46,964 bases of DNA from the NCBI GenBank assembly GCA_937870755.1, contig CALMZV010000073.1:1-46964 (forward strand), read 5' to 3'. A model generated the notes under the pieces. That model did not search any database, had not been told where the DNA came from, and saw nothing but the letters and a program-made list of their open reading frames with translations. Source of the DNA: an uncultured Methylocystaceae bacterium (GTDB taxonomy: Bacteria; Pseudomonadota; Alphaproteobacteria; Rhizobiales; Beijerinckiaceae). Positions 34,981 through 43,692 of this stretch are shown piece after piece. Position 1 is the stretch's first letter; each line of letters begins with the position of its first letter. The position numbers and the translations under genes are program-made.

Positions 34981-36569
34981 TGTCCCGCGAGCGCATCACC
35001 CTGTTCGACACCACGTTGCGCGACGGCGCGCAGACGACGGGCGTCGATTTCTCCATCGACGACAAGCGCGCCATCGCGCGGATGCTCGACGAGCTCGGGG
35101 TCGACTACATCGAGGGCGGCTATCCCGGCGCCAATCCGATGGATACCGAATTCTTCGCCAAGCGCCCGAAGACGCGCGCGAAATTCGCCGCCTTCGGCAT
35201 GACCAAGCGGGCCGGCCGCTCGGCCTCGAACGATCCGGGCGTCGCCGCTCTCGTCGCCGCCAACAGCGACACGATCGTCTACGTGGCGAAGAGCTGGGAC
35301 TATCAAGTGCGCGTCGCGCTCGAATGTTCGCTCGAGGACAACCTCGACGGCATTCGCGATTCCATTTCCTACGCGCGCGGGAAGGGCAAGGAAGTGATGC
35401 TGGATTGCGAGCATTTCTTCGACGGCTACAAGGACAATCCCGAATACGCGCTCGCCTGTGCGTGCGCCGCGTACGAAGCCGGCGCCCGCTGGATCGTCTT
35501 GTGCGACACCAACGGCGGCACGCTGCCGCACGAGGTCGAGCGCATCGTGTCCGAAGTGGTCAAGCGCGTTCCCGGCGACCATGTCGGCATTCATGCGCAC
35601 AACGACACGGAGAACGCGGTCGCCAACTCGCTCGCGGCCGTGCGCGCCGGCGCGCGCCAGATTCAGGGCACGCTCAACGGGCTCGGCGAGCGTTGCGGCA
35701 ACGCCAATCTCGTGTCGATCATCCCGACGCTGCTCCTGAAGGACGAGTTCGCGCAGGAATTCGAGATCGGCGTCGGCGCCGAGAAGCTCAAGAGCCTCAC
35801 GCGCGTGAGCCATGCGCTCGACGAACTGCTCAATCGCAATCCCGACCGCCATGCGCCCTATGTCGGCGCGAGCGCCTTCGCCACCAAGGCCGGCATTCAC
35901 GCCTCCGCCGTGCTGAAGGACCCGCGCACCTACGAACACGTGCCGCCCGAAAGCGTCGGCAACGCACGCAAGGTTCTGGTGTCCGATCAGGCAGGCAAGT
36001 CGAACATTCTGTCGGAGCTGGAACGTCTGGGCGTGCGGCTCGAAAAGGACGACCCGCGCCTGTCGCGTCTGCTCGACGAGGTGAAGGAGAAGGAGGCCGT
36101 CGGCTATGCCTACGAAGGCGCCGACGCCTCGTTCCTTCTGCTCGCCAAGCGCGTGCTCGGCGAGCTGCCGCATTATTTCGACGTGGATCGTTTCAGCGTG
36201 AATGTCGAGCGCCGCTTCAACGCCAAAGGCGTGGTGGTGGCGGTGTCGGAGGCGATCGTGAAAGTGCGCATCGACGGCCAGACGAACATATCCGCCGCCG
36301 AGGGCAATGGCCCCGTCAATGCGCTCGATCTGGCCTTGCGCAAGGATCTCGGCCGCTATCAGCAGTTCATCGAGGACGTGGAGCTGGTCGACTATCGCGT
36401 GCGCGTGTTCCAGGGCGGCACGGATGCGGTCACGCGCGTGCTGATCGAATGCGCGGACGCCGAGGGCGATCGCTGGTCGACGGTCGGCGTTTCGGCCAAC
36501 GTCATCGACGCGTCGTTTCAGGCGCTCGTGGATTCGCTGAACTACAAGCTGCTGAAAGCCGGCGCGTGA
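34980..36569 (+). CDS. cimA: Citramalate synthase
   Basis: CimA condenses pyruvate and acetyl-CoA into (R)-citramalate, feeding isoleucine synthesis through leuCDB. The 529-residue length and N-terminal ITLFDTTLRDGAQTTGVDFS (HMGL-like TIM barrel with the catalytic metal-binding Asp) match CimA. Further features are DTNGGTLPHEV, then HAHNDTENAVANSLAAVRAG, then QGTLNGLGERCGNANL and ASAFATKAGIHASAV. The LeuA allosteric domain covers about residues 400-529. It overlaps the GNAT gene by one base (TAATG). 2-Isopropylmalate synthase is less likely given the length and the GGYPGANP segment. Confidence 0.93.
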   Translation: MSRERITLFDTTLRDGAQTTGVDFSIDDKRAIARMLDELGVDYIEGGYPGANPMDTEFFAKRPKTRAKFAAFGMTKRAGRSASNDPGVAALVAANSDTIVYVAKSWDYQVRVALECSLEDNLDGIRDSISYARGKGKEVMLDCEHFFDGYKDNPEYALACACAAYEAGARWIVLCDTNGGTLPHEVERIVSEVVKRVPGDHVGIHAHNDTENAVANSLAAVRAGARQIQGTLNGLGERCGNANLVSIIPTLLLKDEFAQEFEIGVGAEKLKSLTRVSHALDELLNRNPDRHAPYVGASAFATKAGIHASAVLKDPRTYEHVPPESVGNARKVLVSDQAGKSNILSELERLGVRLEKDDPRLSRLLDEVKEKEAVGYAYEGADASFLLLAKRVLGELPHYFDVDRFSVNVERRFNAKGVVVAVSEAIVKVRIDGQTNISAAEGNGPVNALDLALRKDLGRYQQFIEDVELVDYRVRVFQGGTDAVTRVLIECADAEGDRWSTVGVSANVIDASFQALVDSLNYKLLKAGA

Positions 36570-36591
36570 CGCGCTATCGCCGGGCGCGCGA

Positions 36592-37209
36592 TTACAGTCG
36601 CGGATCGAGCGTGACGGTCGTTTCGCCGGCGCGGGCCTGCAGATCGAGCGTGGCTTCGATCATCGGCAGCACGTCCTCCACGCGTTCGGCCACCAGATAG
36701 CGCAGCTCGTATTCCGCGCGGATGAAGCCGTTTTCGCGCATATGTTCCATCAGCGACAGAAGCGGGCGCCAGAACCCGCCGATGTCGGCGATGACGACGG
36801 GCTTGGTGTGGCGGCCGAGCTGCACCCACGTCAGTTGCTCGACCAGTTCCTCCAGCGTGCCCACGCCGCCCGGCAGCGCGACGAACGCATCCGCGCGCTC
36901 GAACATCAGCCGCTTGCGCGAATGCATGTCCGGCACCACGACGAGGTCCTGCGCCTCCACCAGCATGTGCTCGCGCTTTTCGAGAAACTGCGGGATGATT
37001 CCCGTCACATGCGCGCCCGCCTCCAGCGCCGCGCGCGCAATGCGCCCCATCAGTCCGTTATCGCCGCCGCCATAAACCAGTCCCATGCCTTTTTCGGCGA
37101 TCAGCCGCCCGAGCTTTTCGGCGGCGGCGAGAAACCGCGCGTCGCGACCGAGCGAGGAGCCGCAGTAGACGCAGATGTTGAGCGGCCGGCCCGCCGCGCG
37201 AACGTTCAT
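36592..37209 (-). CDS. LOG family protein (TIGR00730 Rossmann type)
   Basis: The 205-residue protein carries the lysine-decarboxylase-like/LOG signatures: ICVYCGSSLGRD, GLVYGGGDNGLMG, MHSRKRLMFERADAFVALPGG, then GVGTLEELVEQLTWVQLG with the PGGVGTLEE motif. Family members hydrolyse nucleoside 5'-monophosphates of cytokinin type to free base plus ribose 5-phosphate, or related nucleotides. ATG 37209 overlaps the upstream DUF2147 stop by four bases (ATGA), so the two are coupled. The pairing with a secreted DUF2147 protein is unexplained. Confidence 0.93.
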   Translation of the reverse strand: MNVRAAGRPLNICVYCGSSLGRDARFLAAAEKLGRLIAEKGMGLVYGGGDNGLMGRIARAALEAGAHVTGIIPQFLEKREHMLVEAQDLVVVPDMHSRKRLMFERADAFVALPGGVGTLEELVEQLTWVQLGRHTKPVVIADIGGFWRPLLSLMEHMRENGFIRAEYELRYLVAERVEDVLPMIEATLDLQARAGETTVTLDPRL

Positions 37210-37577
37210 CGCGCGCGCGTCCAGGTCTCGCCCTTGCAGATGGCGCCGCCCAGCACGCATCCGTCCAGCGTGATGGAATTGGCGCCGGTCCACGTGATCT
37301 TGCCCATGTAGACCTGCCCGTCTTCCAGGTTCTTCACCCGCCCGGACCACGCATTGGGCGCGGTCTTCTCCGCGCCGCTGAACACCATGGCGCCGATGTA
37401 TTTGCGATCGGCCGGGTCGCGCACGCCCTTCACCTTCACGCACAGGCCCGCCCCGCACCGGAAGAAGGAAAAGGTCGTGCCGTCCTCCGCGCGGCGCCAC
37501 ACGCCGTAGATGTCGGCCGCCGCTGCCGGCGCGCTGAGAAGCGCGAGCGCCGCGCCGGAAAGAAGGAGACGGTACAT
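37206..37577 (-). CDS. DUF2147 secreted protein
   Basis: The 123-residue protein has a signal peptide (about 1-21, SAPAAAADI) followed by the DUF2147 beta-rich domain. Segments include YGVWRRAEDGTTFSFFRCGAGLCVKV, VKNLEDGQVYMGKITWTGAN and GCVLGGAICKGETWTR, with Cys residues forming likely disulfides. The family is periplasmic with no known function. It overlaps the LOG gene by four bases. Confidence 0.9.
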   Translation of the reverse strand: MYRLLLSGAALALLSAPAAAADIYGVWRRAEDGTTFSFFRCGAGLCVKVKGVRDPADRKYIGAMVFSGAEKTAPNAWSGRVKNLEDGQVYMGKITWTGANSITLDGCVLGGAICKGETWTRAR

Positions 37578-37738
37578 GCGGGGTCTCGACCGGGATCTGG
37601 AACGGCGGCGCGCGCCGCGAGCGGGCGGTTTTGGCGCGGATGAGGCGCCGCGTCAATGCGCGGCCCACGCCGCCCATGTCATTTAGTCCGGCAATTGACT
37701 ATATGGGGGGCAGTTCGCCCTTCGGTTCTTCGAAAAAG

Positions 37739-39667
37739 ATGACGCCCACACATCCAGTCACGTCGCCGGCCGCTGCCGAAGGCGCCTCCCTGCTTTCCAC
37801 GGCTCGCCGGCTGTCGCCCTACATCTGGCCGCGCGACCGCGCGGACCTGAAGTTCCGTATTTTCATCGCGTTCGTCGCGCTTGTGCTCGCCAAGCTCGTC
37901 ACCATCGCCGTGCCCTATTCGTTCAAATGGGCGACCGACGCCTTGACGCAGGGCGCCGCCGCCGACGCAAGTCTGCCGGGCCTAGTCGCCGGGCCCATCG
38001 CGCTCACGGCGCTCTACGGCGTGTTGCGCATAGCGATGGCGGGCCTCACCCAGGCGCGCGACGGGCTGTTCGCCGCAGTGGCGATGAACGCCGTGCGGCG
38101 GCTCGCCAACGACGTGTTCGTGCACATGCACCAGCTGTCGCTGCGCTTCCATCTGGAGCGCAAGACCGGCGCGCTCACCCGCGTGCTCGAGCGCGGCCGA
38201 AACGCCATCGAGACGATGGTGCGCATGGTCACGCTGACCGGCGTGCCGACCATCATCGAATTCGCGCTCATCCTCGTGGTGTTTCTCGTTCAGTTCGACT
38301 GGCGCTACGCCGTCGTCACCACGCTCATGATCGCCGCCTATATGGCGTTCACCACCATCGCCACCAACTGGCGCATCGCCATCCGCCGCGCGATGAACGA
38401 CAGCGACAACGACGCCAACACCAAGGCGATCGACTCGCTGCTCAACTACGAGACGGTGAAATATTTCAACGCCGAACGGCGCGAGGCCGAACGCTACGAC
38501 AGATCGATGGCGCGCTACGAGCGCAACAGCGTGAAAAGCTATACATCGCTCGCCGTCCTCAACGCGGGTCAGGCGGCGATCTTCACCGCGGGCCTGACGG
38601 CGGTGATGATCATGTGCGTCCAGGGCATCCGCACGGGCACGCATACGCTGGGCGATTTCGTGATGGTCAACGCCATGATGATCCAGCTCTACCAGCCGCT
38701 GAACTTCATGGGCATGTTCTACCGCGAGGTGAAACAGGCGATCGTCGACATCGAGAAGATGTTCGACATTCTCGGCCAGTCGCCGGAAATCGTCGACCGC
38801 CCGGACGCCAGACCGCTGATCGTCCGCGAGGGCGTGGTGCGGTTCGAGAACGTGTTCTTCCACTACGATCCCGCGCGCGAAATCCTGCGCGGCGTCGATT
38901 TCGAGGCGCCGGCCGGCAAGACGCTCGCCATCGTCGGCCCATCGGGCGCCGGCAAGTCGACCATCTCGCGGCTCATGTTCCGCTTCTACGAGCCGCAGCG
39001 CGGCCGCATCACGATCGATGGGCAGGACATTTCGAGCGTTTCGCAGGAGTCGCTGCGCAAGGCGATCGGCATGGTCCCGCAGGACACGGTGCTGTTCAAC
39101 GATTCGATCGGCTACAACATCCGCTACGGCCGGTGGGACGCCGCGCCCGACGAGATCGCGGAGGCCGCGCGGCTCGCCCAGATCGACCGCTTCATCGAGA
39201 TCGTGCCCGGCGGCTACGACGCGCAGGTGGGCGAGCGCGGACTGAAACTGTCGGGCGGCGAAAAGCAGCGCGTCGCGCTCGCGCGCACCATTCTCAAAGG
39301 CCCGCCCATCCTCATTCTGGACGAGGCGACGTCCGCGCTGGATTCCTTCACCGAACGCGAGATCCAGGACGCGCTCGACCGTGTGTCGCGCGGACGCACC
39401 ACGCTCGTCATCGCCCACCGCCTGTCCACCGTCGTCAACGCCGACGAGATCATCGTGCTCGACAAGGGCGCCATCGTCGAACGCGGCCGCCACGAGGCGC
39501 TGCTGGCGCGCGGCGGCGTCTACGCCGGCATGTGGAACCGCCAGCGCGAGGTGGACGACGCGCAGGAGAAATTGCGCCGTGCGGCGGCCGAGGAAGGCGA
39601 GAGCGTGCGCGTCGCCGTCGAACCCGTCGGCGAATGGCCCGCGCGTGACACCGCGGCGCGGGAATGA
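37739..39667 (+). CDS. Atm1/HMT1-type ABC transporter, fused permease and ATPase
   Basis: The 642-residue half-transporter has six transmembrane helices (about residues 30-330) and one ATPase domain. Walker A GPSGAGKST begins at about 400, with LSGGEKQR at 504 and LDEATSALD at 527. The membrane domain carries SLLNYETVKYFNAERREAERY, a feature of the Atm1 branch that exports glutathione-bound or Fe-S-linked sulfur compounds and some heavy-metal conjugates. The start is uncertain: ATGs at 37676, 37703 and 37739 are in frame and none has a good ribosome-binding site, so I chose the last. It precedes psd by 27 bases. Confidence 0.9.
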   Translation: MTPTHPVTSPAAAEGASLLSTARRLSPYIWPRDRADLKFRIFIAFVALVLAKLVTIAVPYSFKWATDALTQGAAADASLPGLVAGPIALTALYGVLRIAMAGLTQARDGLFAAVAMNAVRRLANDVFVHMHQLSLRFHLERKTGALTRVLERGRNAIETMVRMVTLTGVPTIIEFALILVVFLVQFDWRYAVVTTLMIAAYMAFTTIATNWRIAIRRAMNDSDNDANTKAIDSLLNYETVKYFNAERREAERYDRSMARYERNSVKSYTSLAVLNAGQAAIFTAGLTAVMIMCVQGIRTGTHTLGDFVMVNAMMIQLYQPLNFMGMFYREVKQAIVDIEKMFDILGQSPEIVDRPDARPLIVREGVVRFENVFFHYDPAREILRGVDFEAPAGKTLAIVGPSGAGKSTISRLMFRFYEPQRGRITIDGQDISSVSQESLRKAIGMVPQDTVLFNDSIGYNIRYGRWDAAPDEIAEAARLAQIDRFIEIVPGGYDAQVGERGLKLSGGEKQRVALARTILKGPPILILDEATSALDSFTEREIQDALDRVSRGRTTLVIAHRLSTVVNADEIIVLDKGAIVERGRHEALLARGGVYAGMWNRQREVDDAQEKLRRAAAEEGESVRVAVEPVGEWPARDTAARE

Positions 39668-39694
39668 GAAGAACAGCAAACGCGAGACCAGAAC

Positions 39695-40390
39695 ATGTCG
39701 CTCTATGATTCCGTCCGGCGCCAGATCGCGCCCATTCATCCCGAAGGATATGTGTTCATCGCCGCCTTCGCGATCGGCTCGGTCATCCTGCACTGGTTCT
39801 GGCCGCCGCTCGGCTGGATCGGCGCGGTGCTCACCGTCTGGTGCGCCTATTTCTTTCGCGATCCGCCGCGCGTGACGCCGCTGCGCGAAGGGCTGGTGGT
39901 GTCGCCGGCCGATGGCGTTGTCTGTTCGGTCGGCCGCTTTTCGCCGCCGCCGGAACTGGGTCTGGGGCCTGCGCCCATGCAGCGCGTGTCGATCTTCATG
40001 TCGGTGTTCGACTGCCACGTGAACCGGGCGCCGGTCGCCGGGCGCATCGCGCGCATCGCCTACAAGCCGGGCCTGTTCGTCAACGCCGATCTCGACAAGG
40101 CGAGCGAGGACAACGAGCGCAACGGGCTGGTGCTGGAGACCGCGCAGGGAACGTTCGGCGTGGTGCAGATCGCGGGGCTCATTGCGCGTCGCATCGTGTC
40201 CTTCCGCAAGGAAGGCGACGAGCTGGCGGCCGGCGAACGGTTCGGTCTCATCCGCTTCGGATCGCGCGTCGACGTCTACATGCCGGATGGCGCGCATGTG
40301 CTGGTGGGGCAGGGAACGCGCGCCATCGCCGGCGAAACGCCGCTCGCCGATTTCTCCGCGCCCGCGCCGCTGTCGTTCCGCGCGGGCTGA
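39695..40390 (+). CDS. psd: Phosphatidylserine decarboxylase, short proteobacterial type
   Basis: The 231-residue proenzyme converts phosphatidylserine to phosphatidylethanolamine in the inner membrane. Two transmembrane segments (about 18-35 and 40-52) precede the catalytic part: [40 protein letters not shown] and [13 protein letters not shown]. The Gly189-Ser190 bond is the autocleavage site that yields the pyruvoyl group. It is probably cotranscribed with the ABC transporter gene. pssA, which usually follows psd in rhizobia, is absent here. Confidence 0.95.
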   Translation: MSLYDSVRRQIAPIHPEGYVFIAAFAIGSVILHWFWPPLGWIGAVLTVWCAYFFRDPPRVTPLREGLVVSPADGVVCSVGRFSPPPELGLGPAPMQRVSIFMSVFDCHVNRAPVAGRIARIAYKPGLFVNADLDKASEDNERNGLVLETAQGTFGVVQIAGLIARRIVSFRKEGDELAAGERFGLIRFGSRVDVYMPDGAHVLVGQGTRAIAGETPLADFSAPAPLSFRAG

Positions 40391-40439
40391 GCCGGCGGCG
40401 CTTGCGCCGCCCGCCGCTTCATGCATTGTTTTTGCAAAC

Positions 40440-40481
40440 GGCGCATACGGGACGGCGCATACGGGACGGCGCATACGGGAA
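40440..40481 (+). repeat. 14-bp tandem repeat, three copies
   Basis: GGCGCATACGGGAC occurs at 40440-40453 and 40454-40467, and a copy with one changed final base at 40468-40481. It fills the space between psd and the CoA-transferase gene, ending ten bases before its ATG. Confidence 0.9.
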
Positions 40482-40491
40482 CGAAACGCTC

Positions 40492-41682
40492 ATGCATGCT
40501 CTGCACGGAATTCGGGTGCTCGATCTGTCGCGCGTGCTCGCCGGCCCCACTGCCGGCCAGACGCTCGCCGATCTTGGCGCCGACGTCATCAAGGTCGAAG
40601 GGCCCGACGGCGACGATACGCGAAAATGGGGTGCGCAGATCGGCGCGCGCGAGTCGAGCTATTATCTGAGCGCCAACCGGTCCAAACGCGGCGTCTGCGT
40701 GGACCTTTCGACGAAGGAGGGGCAGGAGCTCGTCGCGGCGCTCGCCGACAGGAGCGACGTCGTCATCGAGAATTTCAAGCTCGGCGGCGTCGAGCGCTTC
40801 GGCCTCGATTACGAGACGTTGTCGAAGCGCAATCCGCGCCTCGTCTATTGCTCCATTTCCGGCTACGGGCGCCAGAGCCCGTTCAAGGCGCGGCTTGGCT
40901 ACGACATGGTGGTGCAGGCCGAAGCCGGCCTCATGGCCATCAACGGCGAGGCGCATTCCGAACCCGTGAAGGTCGGCGTCGCGGCGGTCGATCTCGTCAC
41001 GGGCATGATTTCCGCGCAGGCCATTCTGGCGGCCCTCGTCGCGCGCGCGACGACGGGCAGGGGCCAGCACATCGATATGGCGTTGTTCGATTGCGGCCTG
41101 CAATTCCTCGCCTATCTGGGCACGGCCGCCATGTTCCTCAATCGCAATCCCGTGCGCTACGGCAACGGACATCCGGATGTCGTGCCCTACGGCCTGTTCG
41201 AATGCGGCGACGGCTCCGTCATCATCGCGGTCGGCAACGACGCGCAATATCGCAAACTCTGCGCGGACGTGCTGGGCCGGCCGGATATGGCGACCGACCC
41301 GCGCTTCCTCACCAATCGCGACCGCGCCGCCAACCGCGACGCGCTGATGCAGGAGATGGACGTGGCGTTGCGGAAGATGACGCGCGCGGAGATCGCCGAC
41401 GGCATGTTGAAGGCGGGCGTGCCGGGCGGGCAGGTGCGCGGCGTGCTGGACGCGCTCCATTCGGCCGAGGCGCAGGCGCGCGACATGGTGGTGCGTCGCG
41501 CCCATCCGGAGGCCGGCGACATTTCCTTCTTCGCCTCGCCCATCCGCATGTCGGACACGCCGGTGCGCGCGCCGTCGCTCCCGCCGGTTTTCGCGCAGCA
41601 TACGGACGAGGTGCTGTCCGAACTGCTCGGGCTGGACGCGGGCAGGCTCGAAGCGTTGCGCACGTCGGGTGCGATCCGGTGA
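40492..41682 (+). CDS. Class III CoA-transferase (CaiB/BaiF family)
   Basis: The 396-residue enzyme transfers CoA between organic acids. The N-terminal LHGIRVLDLSRVLAGPTAGQ and LADLGADVIKVEGPDGDDTR are characteristic. The predicted catalytic Asp is Asp138 in ARLGYDMVVQAEAGLM. GVAAVDLVTGMISAQAILAAL is a conserved dimer segment, and the C-terminal part has GGQVRGVLDALHSAEAQARD. Substrates cannot be told. The SDR gene begins inside its stop codon (GTGA), so the two are translated together, suggesting one catabolic route. Confidence 0.93.
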   Translation: MHALHGIRVLDLSRVLAGPTAGQTLADLGADVIKVEGPDGDDTRKWGAQIGARESSYYLSANRSKRGVCVDLSTKEGQELVAALADRSDVVIENFKLGGVERFGLDYETLSKRNPRLVYCSISGYGRQSPFKARLGYDMVVQAEAGLMAINGEAHSEPVKVGVAAVDLVTGMISAQAILAALVARATTGRGQHIDMALFDCGLQFLAYLGTAAMFLNRNPVRYGNGHPDVVPYGLFECGDGSVIIAVGNDAQYRKLCADVLGRPDMATDPRFLTNRDRAANRDALMQEMDVALRKMTRAEIADGMLKAGVPGGQVRGVLDALHSAEAQARDMVVRRAHPEAGDISFFASPIRMSDTPVRAPSLPPVFAQHTDEVLSELLGLDAGRLEALRTSGAIR

Positions 41683-42470
41683 GCGGGCGCGTCGACGGCA
41701 AGGTCGCGCTGGTCACCGGCGCGGGCGGCGGCATCGGCCGCGCGAGCGCGCTGGCGCTGGCGCGCGAGGGCGCGAAGATCTGCGCCACCGACGTCGACGC
41801 GGCGCGCGCCCTGGAGACGGCGCGCCGGGTGCAGGAGCATGGCGGCGCGGCGATCGCGCTCGCCCACGACGTGACGCGCGAGGATGCCTGGCGCGAGGCG
41901 GTCGCGGCCACCACGCGCGCGTTCGGCAGGCTCGACGTGCTCGTCAACAACGCCGGCGTCGCCGGGCGCGTTTCGCTTCTGGATTTCTCGCTCGAGGAAT
42001 GGCGCCGTCAGCTCGCCGTCAATCTGGACGGCGTGTTCCTGGGCCTGCGCGAGGCGGTGCGCGCCATGCAGACGGGCCGCGACGAAACGCTCGGCTCCGT
42101 CATCAACATTTCTTCCATACTCGGGCTCGTCGGCTCGCCCGGCGTGGCGGCCTACAGCGCAAGCAAGGGCGCGGTGCGGCTTCTGAGCAAGTCGGCGGCG
42201 CTCGAATGCGCCGCCAACGGCTGGCGCGTGCGCGTCAATTCCGTGCATCCGGGCTATATCGAAACGCCGATGGTGCTCGACAATATCGCCGCGCTGCCGG
42301 ACGAGGCCGCGCGCGCGGCGCGCAAGAGCGCGCTTCTGGCGGCCCATCCGCTCGGCAGACTCGGCCGCCCGGAGGACATCGCGGCCGGCGTCGTCTATCT
42401 GGCGTCCGACGAATCGAGCTTCGTCACCGGCGCCGAACTCGTCATCGATGGCGGGTATACGGCGAAATAA
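41679..42470 (+). CDS. SDR family oxidoreductase, coupled to CoA-transferase
   Basis: The 263-residue classical SDR starts at GTG 41679, overlapping the upstream stop by four bases. TGAGGGIG is at 13-20, VNNAG at 89-93, and the catalytic Ser near 146, Tyr159 and Lys163 (YSASK) are all present. The C-terminal ESSFVTGAELVIDGGYTAK is typical of FabG-like and hydroxyacyl dehydrogenases. Its 3' end overlaps the convergent FeeM-like gene by 76 bases. Coupling to a CoA-transferase suggests oxidation of a hydroxy-acid or its CoA ester (inference). Confidence 0.9.
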   Translation: MSGRVDGKVALVTGAGGGIGRASALALAREGAKICATDVDAARALETARRVQEHGGAAIALAHDVTREDAWREAVAATTRAFGRLDVLVNNAGVAGRVSLLDFSLEEWRRQLAVNLDGVFLGLREAVRAMQTGRDETLGSVINISSILGLVGSPGVAAYSASKGAVRLLSKSAALECAANGWRVRVNSVHPGYIETPMVLDNIAALPDEAARAARKSALLAAHPLGRLGRPEDIAAGVVYLASDESSFVTGAELVIDGGYTAK

Positions 42471-43141
42471 TCGGTCGAGGCGCCGAACACCCGCCTGCGC
42501 TCTTCTTCGGTCGAATCGAAGAACAGGTGGCGCGCGTACATTTTCTCGCGCATGTGCTCCATCTCGACCGCCATGCACACGATGGGCTTGGCCAGCAGCG
42601 GATAGGTGCGGGGCTCGCTGATCGCGCGATGGCCGCACAGGCGTTTGTACATGATCGCGTGTTCGGCGCGCACCGTCGCCAGAAACACGTCGACGTTGTA
42701 GTGCTCGGCCGCCATCGCCACCAGCCGCAGCGTGGCGAACGGCACTTCCGGCCCGATGGACGCGAATCGCTCGTCGATCACGAAGCGGGTGGGATCGAGC
42801 ATCGTCCTGCCGGCCGCGACATAGGGGGCGAGCACGTCGGCGAACGTTTCGAGCGCCGGCATCGAGCCGCCGCGTGGCCCGGCCACATGGATGCGCACCG
42901 AACTCGCCAGCGTTCCGTCGACATAGAGCCCGAATATGTGGGCGTTGTCGGCCTCGTCCCAGGAATCGCTGAAGGACTGGCGGGCGTTCGGCTGAATGCC
43001 GCCGTCGCGCAGATAGCCGCGATACCGCAGCCTGAAAATCTCCTCCCGATCCTCGGGAGAGACCGCCCTGCGAATGGCGATCCGCCGAAGGAAAAGCGCA
43101 AATCGCTGGTTGAAATTCGAAATTGTAGCCGCGTGATTCAT
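42395..43141 (-). CDS. FeeM-like N-acyl amino acid synthase domain protein
   Basis: The 248-residue protein resembles the FeeM/GNAT-fold family of N-acyl amino acid synthases, distant relatives of acyl-homoserine-lactone synthases. Segments are EDREEIFRLRYRGYLRDGGI, then DEADNAHIFGLYVDGTLASSV, RIHVAGPRGG, and MLDPTRFVIDERFA. ATLRLVAMAAEHYNVDVFLA and VRAEHAIMYKRLCGHRAISE follow. These enzymes acylate amino acids from acyl-ACP. No LuxR-type regulator is adjacent. The C-terminal tail overlaps the SDR gene by 76 bases, so the last 25 residues may be dispensable. Confidence 0.85.
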   Translation of the reverse strand: MNHAATISNFNQRFALFLRRIAIRRAVSPEDREEIFRLRYRGYLRDGGIQPNARQSFSDSWDEADNAHIFGLYVDGTLASSVRIHVAGPRGGSMPALETFADVLAPYVAAGRTMLDPTRFVIDERFASIGPEVPFATLRLVAMAAEHYNVDVFLATVRAEHAIMYKRLCGHRAISEPRTYPLLAKPIVCMAVEMEHMREKMYARHLFFDSTEEERRRVFGASTDYFAVYPPSMTSSAPVTKLDSSDAR

Positions 43142-43315
43142 TTCGAACGGAGTTCCGCCGCAATAGTGCGCTCACTTACGCGTTATCGGCTTTTTACGAA
43201 TAGATCAAAGCGCAAACTCCGCCATGTTCTTGCTCAAGTGGGCGAAGGATCGCACACGGTTTGAGCTAACGAACGATTCAGAACCCTCTGCCATTCTGGA
43301 GGCAGGGAGCAGCCT

Positions 43316-43585
43316 ATGAACGAAGCCGTCGCCAGGATCGTCGAGCGGCCGGACGCCGGGAGCCGTCAGGCCGCGTGGGCGCGCGCCGTGGCGCGCCGCG
43401 ACCGGCTCGAAAGCATGTTCAAGGATCAGCCCTATCTCGATCGACTGCTGACGGACGGTCGTTATTTCAAGCTGTGCGCCGCTTATGCCTGGGCGAGCTC
43501 CAACGAGGAGCGGGCGCGCGGTGATCTGGAAACCGATTGCCTGGTCGCCCGGCTGCGCGCCGCGCGCGCCGGCGACGTCGCCTGA
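43316..43585 (+). CDS. Small hypothetical protein
   Basis: The 89-residue protein, rich in Arg/Ala, starts at ATG 43316 with GGGAG six bases upstream. It is helical and charged (ARIVERPDAGSRQAAWARAV, RRDRLESMFKDQPYLDRLL, YFKLCAAYAWASSNEERARG). No signal or membrane segment is seen, and I do not recognise the family. It follows the FeeM-like gene divergently, with a 175-bp AT-richer interval containing possible promoters. Confidence 0.7.
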   Translation: MNEAVARIVERPDAGSRQAAWARAVARRDRLESMFKDQPYLDRLLTDGRYFKLCAAYAWASSNEERARGDLETDCLVARLRAARAGDVA

Positions 43586-43692
43586 GGGGCGGCGGCCGGA
43601 TTTGACCTTCCGCTTGAGAGCGTGCAAGGCATTTCAGTCGCGCGTTTAACCATTCATTTGTTCGTTGGGGCCGGGCCCAAGGGTCGCAGCAT

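Noticed and set aside
43220-43275. Lux-box-like inverted repeat (CTCAA...TTGAG) upstream of the FeeM-like gene
   Set aside because: The arms are about 30 bases apart and only 5 bp long, and no LuxR homologue is nearby, so it is not credible as a lux box.
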